From positions 15,252,001-15,316,000 of the forward strand of contig OY292278.1 of the NCBI GenBank assembly GCA_958496175.1: 64,000 bases of DNA, in the 5' to 3' direction. Numbering within the stretch: position 1 is the stretch's first letter; every line of letters begins with the position of its first letter. The position numbers and the translations under genes were made by a program. The notes under the pieces were generated by a model. It was not told where the DNA came from. It saw only the letters and a list, made by a program, of their open reading frames with translations, and made no database searches. This document shows, one piece after another, positions 40,244-53,810 of the stretch. This stretch comes from Sisyra terminalis. Taxonomy: Eukaryota; Arthropoda; Insecta; Neuroptera; Sisyridae.

Positions 40244-40776
40244 TTTTATCTAATTTTAAATTTATAAGCTGGGTGAATTAACTTAATTTATTACTAATTG
40301 AAGTTTAAGAAAATTAACGATTTTAAAACTCCTTCACGGCATTAATTTGTATCTTCCTCATATTATTTGAAATCCGTTAACTTAAACTTCAAATGACGCA
40401 AAGAAGGTAAAGAAGATAACACTATTACCTTCAATAAGTTTTACCGGGTTTGTAAGAGAATTCAAAACTAAAGCCACTAATGCTGAAACAAATTTGCATA
40501 CTTCAAAATTAAGATTTGAGAAAATTTAAGACCAAAGAAGAAATTAAAACCAATAGAATTGAAACCTTCGAAGCTTTTAATCGTTTTAATCAAATCTAGA
40601 AATCCAAGCAAAGCCGAACACTTCCGAATGAAATACATATGTATCTGACATTGTTGACATTTGAGATTGTGACATTTGTTTAAGTAAAATAAACTTTTTC
40701 TGGGGAAAAACTATAAAGTTTAATTGGTTTAATCTTTAAAATAAATATTATTATTTTAATATTATTAAAAATAAAG

Positions 40777-41492
40777 ATGGAAAAAAATTCAAAGAAGACA
40801 AGGATCGTAAAATAGTGCTTCGTCCCGAGATGTAGTAACACTTCCCTAAATTCAAATAAAATATTTCTTATAGTCCCGTGGGATTATGATAGACGAAAAA
40901 CATGGTATGACAGCAATAGGAAAGCAATGCCAACAGTAAACTCAAGACATTATTGCTGTAGGGATCATTTTAATGTGAGTGGGTCACATTTAGATCTTTT
41001 GAAATTGAAAGATGATCGGTCGGAGGGTTGTGACAATATTACTTTGTAATATTTCTCAATTTAAAATATTTTATAAACCCTAAATTCTAGTAGTTACAAA
41101 GCGACGAAAACGACAGTTGCTAAATCAACTCAATCTAATCTAATTTTCTTTTTATAGTTAGTAGAAGATATGAAAATTACTATTATTATTCATTATTTAG
41201 AGGTGCAATGAAACTAAAGCCAGGCGTTGTGCCTCGTCGTTGCACCAACAATTCAAAAACCTATGGAACTCAAACGGAGGTTGAAGAAAATAGAAGAAAA
41301 AAACGTCAGGAAATTATCGACGAAATTTGAACCGGAGAACTAAATGAAGATTCAAGTATTTTTTTGAAAAACTTAACAAAAACATTTCTCAGTTATTATT
41401 TTTCTGAAAACTTTCAAAAACAAACAGAGGAACCAAAAAACAAAGCAATGACTTGGAAAGAATATAAAAATAAACTTAACCAGGTTCAATAA
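40777..41492 (+). pseudogene. THAP-domain gene remnant, two in-frame stops
   Basis: THAP domains are zinc-binding DNA-binding domains found in P-element-type transposases and host factors derived from them. After an ATG at 40777 and 12 codons comes a TAG (40813-40815). Then follow CFVPRCSNTS (first Cys pair), VPWDYDRRKTWYD, and HYCCRDHFN with the Cys-x2-His pair. The frame reaches a GT donor at 41046 and an AG acceptor at 41200. Exon 2 continues in frame as GAMKLKPGVVP, the usual end of the THAP fold. A TGA at 41328 follows, and another 53 codons to a TAA at 41490. Structure is kept but two stops break it. The rest of a transposase is not seen. Confidence 0.75.
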
Positions 41493-42616
41493 TATTTTAA
41501 ATTTATAGTTAATTCAATAAGAATTTCTTTTTGTACATAAAAAACTGAAGAATCAATATGAATTTATTCTATTAATTGTTAACTAATCCAATTGATTTAA
41601 GAAAATATCACACTGTTCAGGCAACTAAAAATAAGAAAATATACTAAGAAATGGAAAAGGAAAAGTTCCCTTTAATAAATTCCTTCGCTAACCATACCTT
41701 ACCATCATATCTTAATATGATCTATTTTGATTGTTCCAAAGATTCAAGCACTAATAACTTACTTTGCAAAATTGGTCTATTTAATTTTAAATTCATTTTC
41801 GATAGATTTAAACCAATTAAAATATTTGCAAGTACAAATTTAAATCAGCTTAAATTGGAGCATCTGCATCATTACTTAGAAGAACGTAGTGTTAGTTGCC
41901 TAAACTCGATTTCTACATACGATCTAGCGACAACCTGAAGAACCTGAAGGTCCGTCTTCAATTTATATATATAAAATTTCATAATAAGACCATTATAAAA
42001 GATTCGATTTTGATGGAGCTGAAACTGAATTCTAATTGCTTTTACAATGGTTAATCATGTGATAATGTTCTCACAGAAGCAAATGGGGATGATTAACCAG
42101 TTTAAAATCATTCCTAATTCAGTTTGAACTCTAAAGATACGTGTACGACGTATACAAAATTTACGTTTCAAAGAATAGGCAACCCCACTTACAAAAAAGT
42201 ATAAAAGAAATAAATAATTTCATTTTCTCTAATTGTGAACCTTGAAGGGAATTTCAACAATTACATATGATTACAACTTCTACCTTTCCTCTGCATCCGT
42301 ACCAAAATCAAGAATGTAATAATTGATGATTACGGTAAGAAGATTACAATGAAAATTTATAAATATAACGTGATCATTTACGGAAAGAAAAAATAACCGA
42401 ACTCTTCCAAGAACCTCACGATATCAAAACGATATTTATATCATCCCCTTAAAAAGAATATTACAAAGTTTGAAATAAACCTACATCAAAAAAAGACATA
42501 GCCCTGCAACAATCAAAGGCCAGGGGAATTACATTTCAATTGTTGCATTTATAGTAATTTTATCACCTGATTTTTTACCTCAATATAGTTAAAAAAGAAT
42601 AAAAACTGTAGATTTT
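41493..42616. other. AT-rich intergenic DNA with one unidentified frame
   Basis: A 95-codon plus-strand frame (41651-41938, starting MEKEKFPLINSF) follows the THAP remnant in the same direction. It may be part of the same decayed element. I recognise no motif and do not call it a gene. Confidence 0.3.
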
Positions 42617-43020
42617 TTTAAATATTAATTCCGATCTTAAGTATATCTTCAGCTATTATGTATCTGTAACTATTTAGATTGTAGAACATTAAATAAAAGA
42701 CAAGTTATTATGGATCTGAGGATTTGAGAATATGTTTTAATTATTTCAAAAAATTAACACCTTCTTTACTTTTTCGCAACGTTTCGCAATTTATTAGGGT
42801 TTTTTCCAGCAGTTATAAATAACAATATAAATGTATAAAGAATAAGTTATAACAATGCCATTTATGTTCATTTATGTACATAAATTACATTGTTATAATT
42901 TATTGTTTATACATTTGTATTATTATTTACAATCGCTTGAAAAAGCAAAATTCGAATCCTCAAATCCTTGGAATCATAACAAATTGAAGATAAACTACAG
43001 GATCGGAATTAATATTAAAT
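42617..43020. repeat. Palindrome, about 400 bp, decayed
   Basis: Outer arms match as AATATTAATTCCGATC (42619) and its complement (about 43005). Inner arms match as ATAAATGTATAAA near 42828 and its complement near 42905; the centre is near 42880. The left arm on the minus strand keeps a GCGAAACGTTGCG end (42768-42780), like the motif of the other palindromes. The rest of the motif is decayed. Confidence 0.65.
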
Positions 43021-46000
43021 TATATAATTAACCATAGAAGATCTTCAAAAATCCTCGGATACATAATAATTGAAAACTTTAAAATGTGGACGATTTATTA
43101 ATGTTTAAGTCAGCAGAACCTCCTGATTGGTTGACTATTCGTAATTCCCCTGGTATAGATTTAACAAATTGTGTAACTAATTAAATTCTTATTAGCTTCG
43201 TAAGCTCCAAATGCTTATTAAATTTATTGCTAATTAAGTCGTTGAATTTAAAAGAGTAAAGTAATATTTATGAAATCGATTAATATTTTTATTTATTTAT
43301 TATTTTAAGACATTTTTACCATATTTAATTCGAAATTTCAATTTCATTTTGCATCAGCTTAATTTTGGCAATTTCCTTGAAACTATAAATGCGTGGGGTC
43401 TAACGAATTTAACGCCCATTTATCATTAATATTATTATACATATACAAAATGTTTTAGTTTGTGACATAGACCGTGGGTTGGTTTACCTTAATGAGTAAC
43501 TTGGAATGTGTTTACAATGTCGACCGTACATTGACATATCAAACACATTCCCTTCAACGTCTCGCAATTGATATTAATTCCGTATAATTATTTTATTTAG
43601 TGTATCGGTTCAATGATTTGTCAATTGATATCCAGAATCGTTTTGAGTGGTATTTGCTGATCGGATTTTTGTCATCATGGCTTGGATGCATGGGCGTCCA
43701 GGAACACAAAATCCGTTACCGAACCATCGACTTTATCAATCCGAAACATTTTTGGACATTGAGTTGGCGATTCCAGGCGTAAATTCCATGTTTCAGGTCA
43801 CCAACCGCCTGTGCAAGAATCGAAACGGTAAAACCGAATTACATCGTTTTATGACTTCTTCAACGGATTTTATGACTCCTACAATCTTCGTCAGTCGTTC
43901 CTAAACGACCAATTTGATGATTAAGCTATCAACGAGACTTTAAGGCCGAAAAATACGATTCTAGTCTTTCGATATAAATCTCCGATTTGGAAGAATTGAA
44001 ACCAAGGTTGTGGCTATCTATTCGAAGAGATCAGCGTGGAATTAGTATATTTAAAAGGCCAAATTGTCGAAGGATGAAAAGTGCATTGTCTTACGGAGAT
44101 TAATCTTGAGTTTGTGGAGTCATTGGGCTTGTTCGATTGGCTAACACGAAATGTCTTAATTAAGCAATTAAATTAGTGTTTAAATCCTATTAATTTTAAA
44201 CATCTATAAGTACAGAGGTAATTAAAAAACGTAGGTAATTTGAAAAAAATTATAATTCAAAAAGATAACATTTTATTTCCACATTGTTTAATAGATGAGT
44301 AACTAACTTTTCTTGGAAGATCTACTCAAGATAATGACACCATTATCTGAAAAAAACCCAAATCTTCAGGTAATATCAATTGAATATTATTTTATTTGTT
44401 AAATTCAATGCTAACGATTTTGGCTCATTAATTTACTGTAAGGGAAACGGAAGAGGGAACTTGAGAGAAATTTTTAATTTTTTTTTTTTATAATTAATTA
44501 TGAAGTCGTAAGGCCATAAATAATATTATTAATGGTAATATAGGACTTAATGAGCGTTAACAGAAAGTGTTAACTCTCTTCACACCTTTTTTGAACGATC
44601 GATAGTTTGAACTTGTTTGATCAAGATCAAGATCTTCAAATGCTGATCGTATAGGTTTGGAATTAATAGTTTGTTGAGAAAGAATGGGAGTTAGAAAAAA
44701 ATATGTTAATTATATTTATTTATGACTTATCAATCGGTTTTACTTTCTTTTTTCGCTTCCGTTCAAATCTCAACAATCAATCTGCATAAGTACTTGTGAA
44801 ATAACGGAATTATTTATATTAAAATGTATTTTATCTTGGAAAATCATCCGTAATTAATTCTAATGATTTATTGTTCTGTATTGGAAATGGAAAGATGAGA
44901 TACAGTAAAGTAAAATTAAATTGAATGAATTGAAAATTTGAATACCAGTCATTTTTAAAAGTGATCAACAATCAATTTTCGTTAAATTATTAATTATCTT
45001 TTCTAATAACAATTGGTTTAGGAGATATTTTGTGTTAAAACAGAAAAAAATTGGGAAAAAAATATTAATTGATGTTAGTTTTTAAATTTTTATTTTGAAA
45101 ATACGGAAATCGCGCGATAGGGAAAAGATTAGGTTGGTACTACATACAAGAAAATTGAAAAAAATGAATAACGTGTTTGTTGAAGACGCGACGCCTTAAG
45201 TAATTGTTAATTTTGTCATATAATTTGAGTAAAATGTGGTTTGATTAGAAAAATTATTAATTAATAACTTTTCAATTTTCCGAAACGTAAAATTGAATTT
45301 TCCTTAATCATTCAAAGCTAATGTAAGTCAAACTTTTATTATATTAAAGCACCATTATAAGGCATATATCTTTCAATTATAGGGTTCCAATTATACGATA
45401 AATTATCGATGAAATTATCTGCAACTTTGATGTGAAAGTGTGGTTTTCCTTTTACGATTTTCAAATATGGATATTTCGATACTTGAAGTATAACAAACGT
45501 ATGTTTTTAATATATATTTAATTATTTGTTTTGCTTATCCAAATTTAAACCCTTTACTCTTTTAGGATTGATGTTAGATGGCGTTACTATTGGCGAGAAT
45601 TTCAGGATTTATTTAGTAAGTGAAATGTTTGGTATCTTAATTACATGTAATTGAATCGATATGTTTAAAAACAGTATAAGTGCAAAACTTTTATTTTGAA
45701 CTAATCGACAAAGAAAGTATTAAAATTGTATGAATTTCTATATGCTTTTGGGCGATTATACTAGCTAAAGTACCTAAACTTCGTTCTTTTAATCACAGTT
45801 CCAATTTTTAAATTTAGATATGTATGCTGTTTTTGAACTTATCAATGCAACTTGTCTAATTGGTGATGGTAATGTTATGATTGTTGTTTTCTAATAGGAT
45901 TTAAAAGCAAATAAATTAAATATATAAGTTAACCAAATACGTATTAGAATAGATAGAATCAGGGCTATACAGTACATAAAATTAACTACATAAAAATTAT

Positions 46001-46428
46001 TTATCCAACTAATCAGTTGGAGTACTTACAACTAAATTAGCTGTTTTCTACTTATATGTTTACTATTCGAAAAGTATTTGCCAACTTATTTTAAGCTATA
46101 CAAGCTGAAGTATGTAAAAAGAATTGACGATACTTTAAATTAAATTAACATACGACGAAATCGTATAAGATTGTGTTTACCCAAATCTATCTTACACCTA
46201 CGTTTATATGGTTAAAAATGAGTTGACGAGAAAACTTCAAATATAAATCGAAAAAAGAGCCCTAAGCCGTGATAAATTAAAATTGTTTGGCGTATTATTA
46301 TTCTATAGAGATATGCATATGGCTTAAAAATTATAACCAACACCATTTGTGTTTTGAGGTTTTGTTTGTTGGCAAATTTTCTGATTCTTGTATCTTATGA
46401 TATCCCGTGGGTTTTGATTTACTTACAA
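43021..46428. other. AT-rich intergenic DNA with a GC-richer unidentified patch
   Basis: Between about 43500 and 44110 base composition rises. Overlapping plus-strand frames (43600-43782 and 43647-43904) suggest an old coding or repeat sequence (GRPGTQNPLPNHRLYQSETF). I do not recognise the family, and frameshifts break it. The remaining DNA shows nothing. Confidence 0.35.
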
Positions 46429-47440
46429 AGGTCAAAATTGTTCAATAAGACGACTTAAATCTAATTTAATAATAAGCTCGTTAATAATAAGCTTGTTTGA
46501 TTAGCTAAATTAAGTGAGCTTATCGATTATATAGCTAATTAGTTGTGTTAACTTTCTTAGTTGAAATTGGTTAATCTTCTTCAGAATATTAGTGAAATTG
46601 GTATAATTCAGGATGCTTAATAATAACCCCGTATTCTAAGAACAGTCCACTTATATGATCTCTATTAATATTTCATGACTAATGTCGAGGAAAATACCAT
46701 TAATTTTACTAGAATTAAAATTTTAACCACTTTTAGTTACAATAGCTGTAAGCGTTTTTCATGGAAAAATTTATTAAATAACTTTAAAATTTTTCCAATA
46801 TTTTGTTTATTAGTATTGTAACTGTTGCAATATTTAGAAATTTTGGATTCTGGAGGGTCTTCTTGTAAGTTCCTTTGAACTGCTTACTGAAAAAACTATT
46901 GCGCTAAAATTTAAGGATAAGAAAAACACTATCTAATCAGTTCAGAACTTCAAACTATTGATATTCTTAGAATCGAAAAAGATCAAAATTGTTTAATAAT
47001 ACGACTTAAATCTGATTTAATAATAAGTTAATAATAAGTTTATCGATTAGATAGCTAACTAACTGGGTTAACTTTCTTAGTTGAAATTGATTAATCATCT
47101 TCAGAATATTAGTGAAATTGTTATAATTCGGGAAGTTTTATAATAAACCAATAAACCCGTACTCTAAAAACATTCAACCAATGATCTCTATAGTTATATT
47201 TCGTGACTAATGTTGAGGAAAATACCATTATTTTTACTAGAATTCATAACTTTAAGAGTTTTTCGTGGAAAAATTAATTAAATAACTTGAAAATCTTTCC
47301 AGTATTTTTTTTTATTAGTATTGTAACTGTTGCAATATTTAGAAATTTTGGATTCTGGAGGTTCTTTTTGTAAGTTCCTCTGAACTGCTTACTGAAAAAA
47401 AAAGCAATTGCAAACTATTGATATCCTTAGAATCGAAAAT
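46429..47440. repeat. Tandem doublet, unit about 550 bp
   Basis: Copy 1 (46429-46979) and copy 2 (46980-47440) share GTCAAAATTGTT.AATA.GACT at the start, TTAACTTTCTTAGTTGAAAT, TTGTAACTGTTGCAATATTT and GAACTGCTTACTGAAAAAA. Copy 2 has lost about 90 bp. No coding frame. Confidence 0.85.
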
Positions 47441-49520
47441 TGGTGTTCCTCGTATTCTATGCAGAATTGTTTTGGTTTCTCATCATAGGTAAACATATAA
47501 AGTATTTTCGATTTTCTTCGTTTGATTTTCACTGTGGCATACGCAAACGTTCGAAATTCCTTTAGGGAAAACGAATCTTCCGGTCTACAATGAAATTTTC
47601 AAAAATTATCATACACCTGAAAACAAAGCCTATTTTCCCTTTTTCATTCGCTTGATTTCACTTTTAACATGGAAATAATATATCGAGCATATGTTTGACA
47701 AAAAAATAAACATATAAACACAGAGGTAATTAAATATGTAGAGTGTATATAAGGCGCTATTAATAGCCTCAAGAACTGAATGTCACGTCGATCATTCAGG
47801 AAAAATTGTCATAAAAAATTCAGAACAGAATTTCCATTAAAACTCTCCATAAATATTATGATCATTATTATTAAAATGAGGCACAGATTATATTGACATA
47901 AGTAGTCAGAGAGAGTGAAAGAACGAAAAAAATCGATAAATTAAATCAATATAATGTGGCGTATTCGTTTCCGATTCATTTTATTATTTTTGTATTAATT
48001 GATTTTGATTTTTACTTTCGAATAAATGGCACAGTCATGAACTTTGTCATGAACAAAAATGTTTCTGTTTAATTTATGTCATTAGAACGAATTTGAAACG
48101 TGATTTGCCACGTTAATTACGAAGACAGTTGAATGGAAGGAAAAACAAATACATAGCTACGAAACAAAACACATTCGTCCAATGAAAATTTGTCTAATTG
48201 TTATGCAAAGTTGGTCATGAGCTATGACAATGACAATGTAGCCGATTTTGAAAATGACTCACATGGTTCCGTTTGGTTCAGAAGGCAGTTTTTCTTAAGC
48301 AATTTCATCATCACTTAATGGATTTGTTGGCAGTTTGAAATTGTATCAGAGTAGAAACATGAATTTTTATAACTTTTACAGAAAAGAGTTAAAGAACATA
48401 AAATTTCATTAATTTTACTTTTAATGACTTATTTGAATAGTAAATTACTTTTAACGTGGTTGAATCGCTTTCGAACTCTTCCAACTGCTTCTATTTTTAT
48501 TAGAACTGAATTTGACTTAAATTTAAAACTCATTTGCTCATATTAAAACTTTTACGAGATGTTTTAGCAATTAAGAAACTTATGTATCGATATTTTCTAT
48601 TTTTTCCTTGCAAAAACTTTTACATATGCCATCAGCTACTTACCAATTTTGATCCTTTTCTCCAATTTCGTATTTTGCATCAACTACTATCCTTATCCAT
48701 GCTACACCATTTGAAAATTTAAACACATGGGATTTTGAAGTTATTACTTCCTTACTGGCCTTATGAAAAAATAATCAGATCGAATTTTTAATAAAATGTG
48801 ATTCTATTGCTACAGTATGAAGTTGATCGCAAACTGTTAACAAGAAACTGCAGGCATTACCGGGAAAGGCTATGGCAGTGGATTGGAAACATATTTTTAA
48901 TTATACTAAACAAGTATAACTTCTCTAAAATTTGTTAGAACTTCTTTAATGTTTACGACGTTTACAATTTCTTGATACGTAATTTTAACTTCATATTGAT
49001 ATATTTACTTTTAATAACAGCACTTTTTTGGCATTCTCAACTAATCAGTAATCCTTAGATTATATCTGTAGTGAGGAATCTATTCCCATGAAAATTTAGT
49101 AAAAAATTGATTTGATGTAATTTGTCGTAAGATTAGCTTTCCCCTCTTATCCTCCTTGTTATAAAATCGGATTTTTTCCTTTTCCTTCTTGAAAGATATA
49201 ATATAGAACCTACATGAAAGCCCACTGTTCTCTTTTCTAGAAGCATTCTTTTGAACAACTACTTGATTTTCTAGAAAATCTGTCCATTTTAGTGATTTAA
49301 ACTTTGATATTCAGGAGCTTTGGCTCACTTCCCATATATTTTCTTGCATATTCTACTTTAGCATCAATAATAGGATCCAGAAGTATGAATCAGTATAAGA
49401 ATCCGGATAACAATCAGTTCGGTAAAGTTATTTTTTTATTAGATTCTCTTGTAATCATTACTAAAACTCCAGTTAGTACAAAAAGTAATTACCGTCATTT
49501 TAAATTTACCGCACCTAAAT
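47441..49520. other. AT-rich intergenic DNA, no gene seen
   Basis: Short frames only (for example 48534-48722 and 49304-49525). The last one abuts the LINE relic that begins at 49525 and is probably part of it or chance. Confidence 0.45.
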
Positions 49521-49524
49521 TATA

Positions 49525-50190
49525 AGATCTTCAACCTTCGTTTCGCAGACGATACAACCTTAATTGCAAACAATGAGAAGGAGATGCTGGAACTCATTTG
49601 AAGGCTTGAAGTCGTGGGTCAAGATTTTGGTCAAAAAATTAACACCAATAAGACCAAAATAATGATCGTTGATTTCACTAAGGAACATCAAAATTAGCCC
49701 GAAAATATTGGCTTCTTTTAGTTGTAGATAGATTCCTGTATTTGGGCTCTATGGGCTTTAAACTGGGAATTAGAGGACGTAGGAAAATTGAAAGGTCTTC
49801 CGTGATATAATTGATTAATATATGGAAGGATACATCATAACAAAAGCCACTAAATCTTGATTTTTTTTCAATTTTCTCCTACCCTTCGAAATTTTGGACT
49901 TTGATGTCTTCGAGATATGGGTTTGGAGAAGAATACTTTGGATCTCATGGACGACTAAAACGACAATTTTTTTATCTTAAACGAAGTCAAGCTAGTGAAA
50001 AGATTCTTTTCACTGACGTTTGGACGATGGTGCAGGAATGACCTGAAAAAAAAGCCGAAGGGATCACCAACCCGTTGGGCAGAAATGGTAGAAAATCTCG
50101 TGAATTCAAATTTCTCAATCCTAATATGATAAAAAACGCAATCGTTAGACAAGGACCGTCCAGCAGGTCCTGAGAAATTTGGAATTCCTT
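49525..50190 (+). mobile_element. Non-LTR retrotransposon relic (RT with FADD motif)
   Basis: Reads KIFNLRFADDTTLIANNEKE (49525-49584), where FADD holds the catalytic aspartates. Then NTNKTKIMIVDF (49640-49680) follows, and after decayed sequence FEIWVWRRILWISWTTKT (about 49907-49960). Finally GSPTRWAEMVENL appears (50058-50098). The order agrees with the palm and C-terminus of RTE/CR1-like LINEs whose end reads YFGHI..R....GRSPTRW. Multiple stops; dead. It is likely the same family as 61846-62700. Confidence 0.8.
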
Positions 50191-50399
50191 GAATGACACC
50201 CATTTTAATTAGATACAACATCATACAACATTAGGTAATATCGGTAGTAATGTTCGGATTATGAAGAAGAAGAGATTATAATTACATCTTGAGTTTATTA
50301 ACGTCAAACTCTTAAGCTGGATTACTTCGTTAAAGCCTGAACATAAAGGTCTATTTGGGGTTGATATATATCTTATGTAATTAAATTTTTATTGAAAAA

Positions 50400-50690
50400 T
50401 TGTGCATTTTTGTATACTAGTCAAATTAGGTTATATACAATTATTTATACAATATATGAAATATATTACGTTATGACTCATCATTAGTAGTTACGGAGCG
50501 ATCCAATACTACGTGATAACCGCTAATAAGGATTGCTTGGCAATCGAAATACATATCTGGGCAATACGTCAGTAATTCATTTGTTTGAACTATTGTTCAA
50601 ATTTATATTTTTAGTTTACTTCTGTAAATTATATTGCATAAAAAAGACCACAATATATTTCATATATTGTATAAACAAATAGAGCTTTCG
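50400..50690. repeat. Dispersed palindromic element, copy 1
   Basis: Ends ATACAATATATGAAATATAT (about 50453) and its complement (about 50653) are inverted. The interior includes GGATTGCTTGGCAATCGAAAT at 50530-50550 and GGCAATACGTC at 50560-50570. An inverted related copy is at 58540-58760. In this copy the CTGATGA part has become CTAATAA. Confidence 0.65.
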
Positions 50691-51939
50691 TAAAGGAAGT
50701 TACTTCTGTGCATCTAAATATTTATATGAAACCACACACCAATTAATTTACATACATAAAAATTGGCGTAATTATGAGACGCAAATGACAAATTTAAATA
50801 ATATTCAAATCGATTTACGTCAACAATTATTTTAGACTAAAGCCTTGAAGCCTTATTATTTCAAATTTGCCTTGCATAGTTCTCTTTGGGGGCGCGAAAA
50901 ATTAACAATTTAAATCAGCTCATTGATTCATCAAACGTAAAGAAAAAACTTACCATGAATTTTATTTCAAAAATAATTATATCATCGTGATAATTTGTCC
51001 TCTTTGTCTGATAAATTCTTAACGTATTTGTAACGTTTGATCAAAATCATGATGATGAAAGTTCTTGAGTGCTTTATGTGTGAAAGAAAGTCTTTGACTT
51101 GATATTCTCATAAGTGGTTTTGTGAAATTATGTGAAACAAAGTTCCGTTAAGTGTAACAAATGGAGAAGCTTGGGGTTCAAAAAAACGTATTCAGTTCTC
51201 ATGAGGGTCATCTCGATGACTTTGGATGTGGATAGATAGCGAAATTGTTGTGTTACGCAATCTGAAGCGATCAAATTATAATCAAGATCGAGATGGCCGT
51301 GATTCAGTAATGACAATTTAGAGAGGAGGCGCATTTAAGAAGCAAGTAGCTTGTGGGATTCTTCGGGTTCTTAATGTCTCTTTAAGGTTGGTAAAGATAC
51401 CTCCGATGACCTTAGTTCTTCGCGGCATTACATCATGTATCACCGAGTGTTGCCCGGAATGTAGGCATGTAGGTATTGTTCGCGAGGTGAGTTGGCGGTG
51501 AGGCATTCCCAACTTTTCTGAACCTCTTTCTTGCCTATTACATTAAGTAGATTCGAAATCTAACAGTTAAGTAATTTCGTAGACATTACAAAGAAAGAAT
51601 CAATTGCTTACTAATTTTTGACCAATTGATAGTGAATGTTAATAGCATTTGATATTTAAGATTTGTACAAACATCGCATACGAATCAATCCGGTTTCATA
51701 TACACTTATACAAAAATGACGTCATTTTTAAGTTTATGACAAAAAAAAACTTTGCTATACCTAAGGATGAAAAGAGAGCTTTAAAAGCTCCTACGCTAAC
51801 CTTAACAATTGTAGTTATTGTTGTTACTTTTTGTTATTTTGCTACTGAAATATAATCAATTAAAACGTATTGTAAATCGAATTAAAAATTTGTTCAGTAA
51901 ATTTTTTTTAAATACCTGTAATTGAACAATTAATGAATA
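50691..51939. other. Intergenic DNA with a GC-richer patch at 51.1-51.5 kb
   Basis: The patch at about 51130-51510 reads open on the minus strand in two overlapping pieces (MPRRTKVIGGIFTNLKETLR at about 51450-51390). It looks like decayed coding or repeat sequence. I could not place it in a family. A 68-codon frame at 51649-51855 (+) ends in a hydrophobic stretch but has no other support. Confidence 0.3.
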
Positions 51940-52165
51940 GTAAGTTTTCTTTGGCAAAACTGAACATAAGAAAGGGTATTTTTCTGATGGAAAAAAATTG
52001 AGACAAGTTGGTGAAACGATTTTTCCGTTTTTGGAATTTTGGAGGAAATTATTTGATTTGGAAAATTGGGACAATTTCTCGAAAGTTATAAAATTGGAAA
52101 TATTGAAAGAATAAAGAAAGGGGTGTAGCAGGGTTTGTATAGGAAAACTGTCCCCACAAAGGACT
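51940..52165 (-). repeat. Dispersed inverted copy of the 54.8-57.1 kb tandem unit
   Basis: Read on the minus strand it contains CAGTTTTCCTATACAAACCC, TGCTACACCCCTTTC, AATTGTCCCAATTTTCCAAA and AAAAATCGTTTCACCAACTT. These are in the same order as in the tandem array 2.6 kb to the right. It also shares the TTTCCATCAGAAAAA flank seen at the right end of that array (57117-57134). Confidence 0.8.
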
Positions 52166-53045
52166 CTAAAAATCACGGCACAATCATAACAATGAAGTAT
52201 TGACAGTTAGCGGCTATTGTATTGATTGTTGAAAAAGCCATTTTCTTGCGGTCGGAGGTATGTTACTAACGAAAAAATAAAAATAAAACAATATTTTTAA
52301 CGGATTGTATATCGTGACAAAATTTGAGCTAAATCGATACAAAACTTTTTGCGTTTTTGAAATCTATCCAAACCAATATAACAATTTTATATATGTAGAT
52401 AAAAAATAGATTATTCATTGTATATTTAAATCAGAAATTGTCAGAGGTGGCCAACCCATGGATCGCAAAAGGAACACCTTGACAATTTTTCCGATTTGCG
52501 AGATGCATCAGACTTTTATAAAATGTATACATTTTATAATGACTAAAAAGGTGAAAATCAATATATCAAAAATGTTTACAATAAATCTAAATGTAATATG
52601 GAGAATTTGAGATATAACTTCAAAAGTGGCCCGCAAAGTTATGATGCATTTCCGAAGTGGCCCGCAATATCATTTGAATTGGCCACCCCTGATTTCAAGT
52701 ATGCTGATTTTTCGATATTTTAAAAAAGAACATAGATATTTAATTAAAGAGTCCAATTTATAATCAATTAATGGGTGTCCGTTTATATATTTTAATCGCC
52801 CATCTTCTGAATGCTACTTTTATTATTAATAATTAAACGTAAATAGGCAACCGTTTCTTCTGAAGAAAAATTAGTTGAACTTGATTACAAAATTTCTATC
52901 ATATCAGTAAGGCTGTCTCCAAATTGGAACCATAAGTGAAATCAGAATAAAATATTGGTATAACTATTTAGATTAGACTTGTTTGTGACCTTCATTATAT
53001 CTTTTTTTCGCGTAACACTAAGAAGTACCTGAAAACAAAATATTA
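52166..53045. other. AT-rich DNA with a possible hAT MITE at 52442-52692
   Basis: CAGAGGTGGCCAACC (52442) and GAATTGGCCACCCCTG (ending about 52692) form an imperfect terminal inverted repeat in the common hAT form CAGGGGTGGCC. I could not match an 8-bp target duplication, so the boundaries are less sure. Otherwise nothing was found. Confidence 0.55.
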
Positions 53046-53049
53046 TCAA

Positions 53050-53810
53050 AATCGATAAACCTGTTCTTGAATTGTACGAAAGAATGCAGGTAGAAATATA
53101 TTTACGTTCAAATTTTCAACCCTTGATCCATAATGATCAATATTGTAAACAAAACTAGATAAATTCCTAAGTGGTGTAAAATTGAAAGAAATTCGACTTT
53201 GAACTGGAGATATGAAATATAGTAAAAGCTTGAAGGCCAAAATGAGAGATAAAGCTGATTTAAAAGTGTCACAAATGGATTCGGATACAGGTGTTAATGT
53301 GATTTTATTTGACAACAAATAATAAATATCTCAAACTGGTTCAGATTCCTTAAACGACATATTTAAAGCTGCCATTCTCTCGTAAACATTCAAGCTGGCC
53401 TTCAAGCTTACACTATGTTAAATTTCATACCACCAATTGAGGGTAGCAAATGTTTGCATTCCATTCTAGCTTACAGTTTAACTGGTTTTGCACTTAACGT
53501 GTGGAATCCATACTGACAAAAGCCACAACAAAAATTAAAAGTACTTCAATTTTCATATTATCCCTTACTAACTTATGCCCGGAACTTCGTTTGCGTGACG
53601 TCTATTCGTCTACCATTATCTCGTTTACATTTTGGACTTCAAGCTTCTACTATGTTATTTCATATTATTAGTTGAAAGAAGGGTTGTTTGTATTCCATAC
53701 TACCTAACACTTAAACTGGTTTTTTACTTAACGTGCGGAATCCATACTTACAAAAGCCATAATAAAAATGAAACCTACTCCAATTTTCATTTATATTTTA
53801 TTAGTTATTA
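53050..53810. repeat. Three-copy repeat, one inverted and two direct
   Basis: TGGCCTTCAAGCTT with its flanks occurs inverted at about 53220-53250, then direct at about 53393-53410. A third form (GGACTTCAAGCTT) lies at about 53633-53650. The direct copies also share ACTTAACGTGYGGAATCCAT. The first pair forms a palindrome centred near 53335. A 90-codon frame on the minus strand (53318-53046) lies wholly in this repeat and is not called a gene. Confidence 0.7.

Noticed and set aside
53046..53318. 90-codon minus-strand frame with a good AG acceptor downstream that could look like a receptor gene
   Set aside because: It lies wholly in a repeat that recurs inverted and then direct at 53.4 and 53.6 kb, and matches no family.
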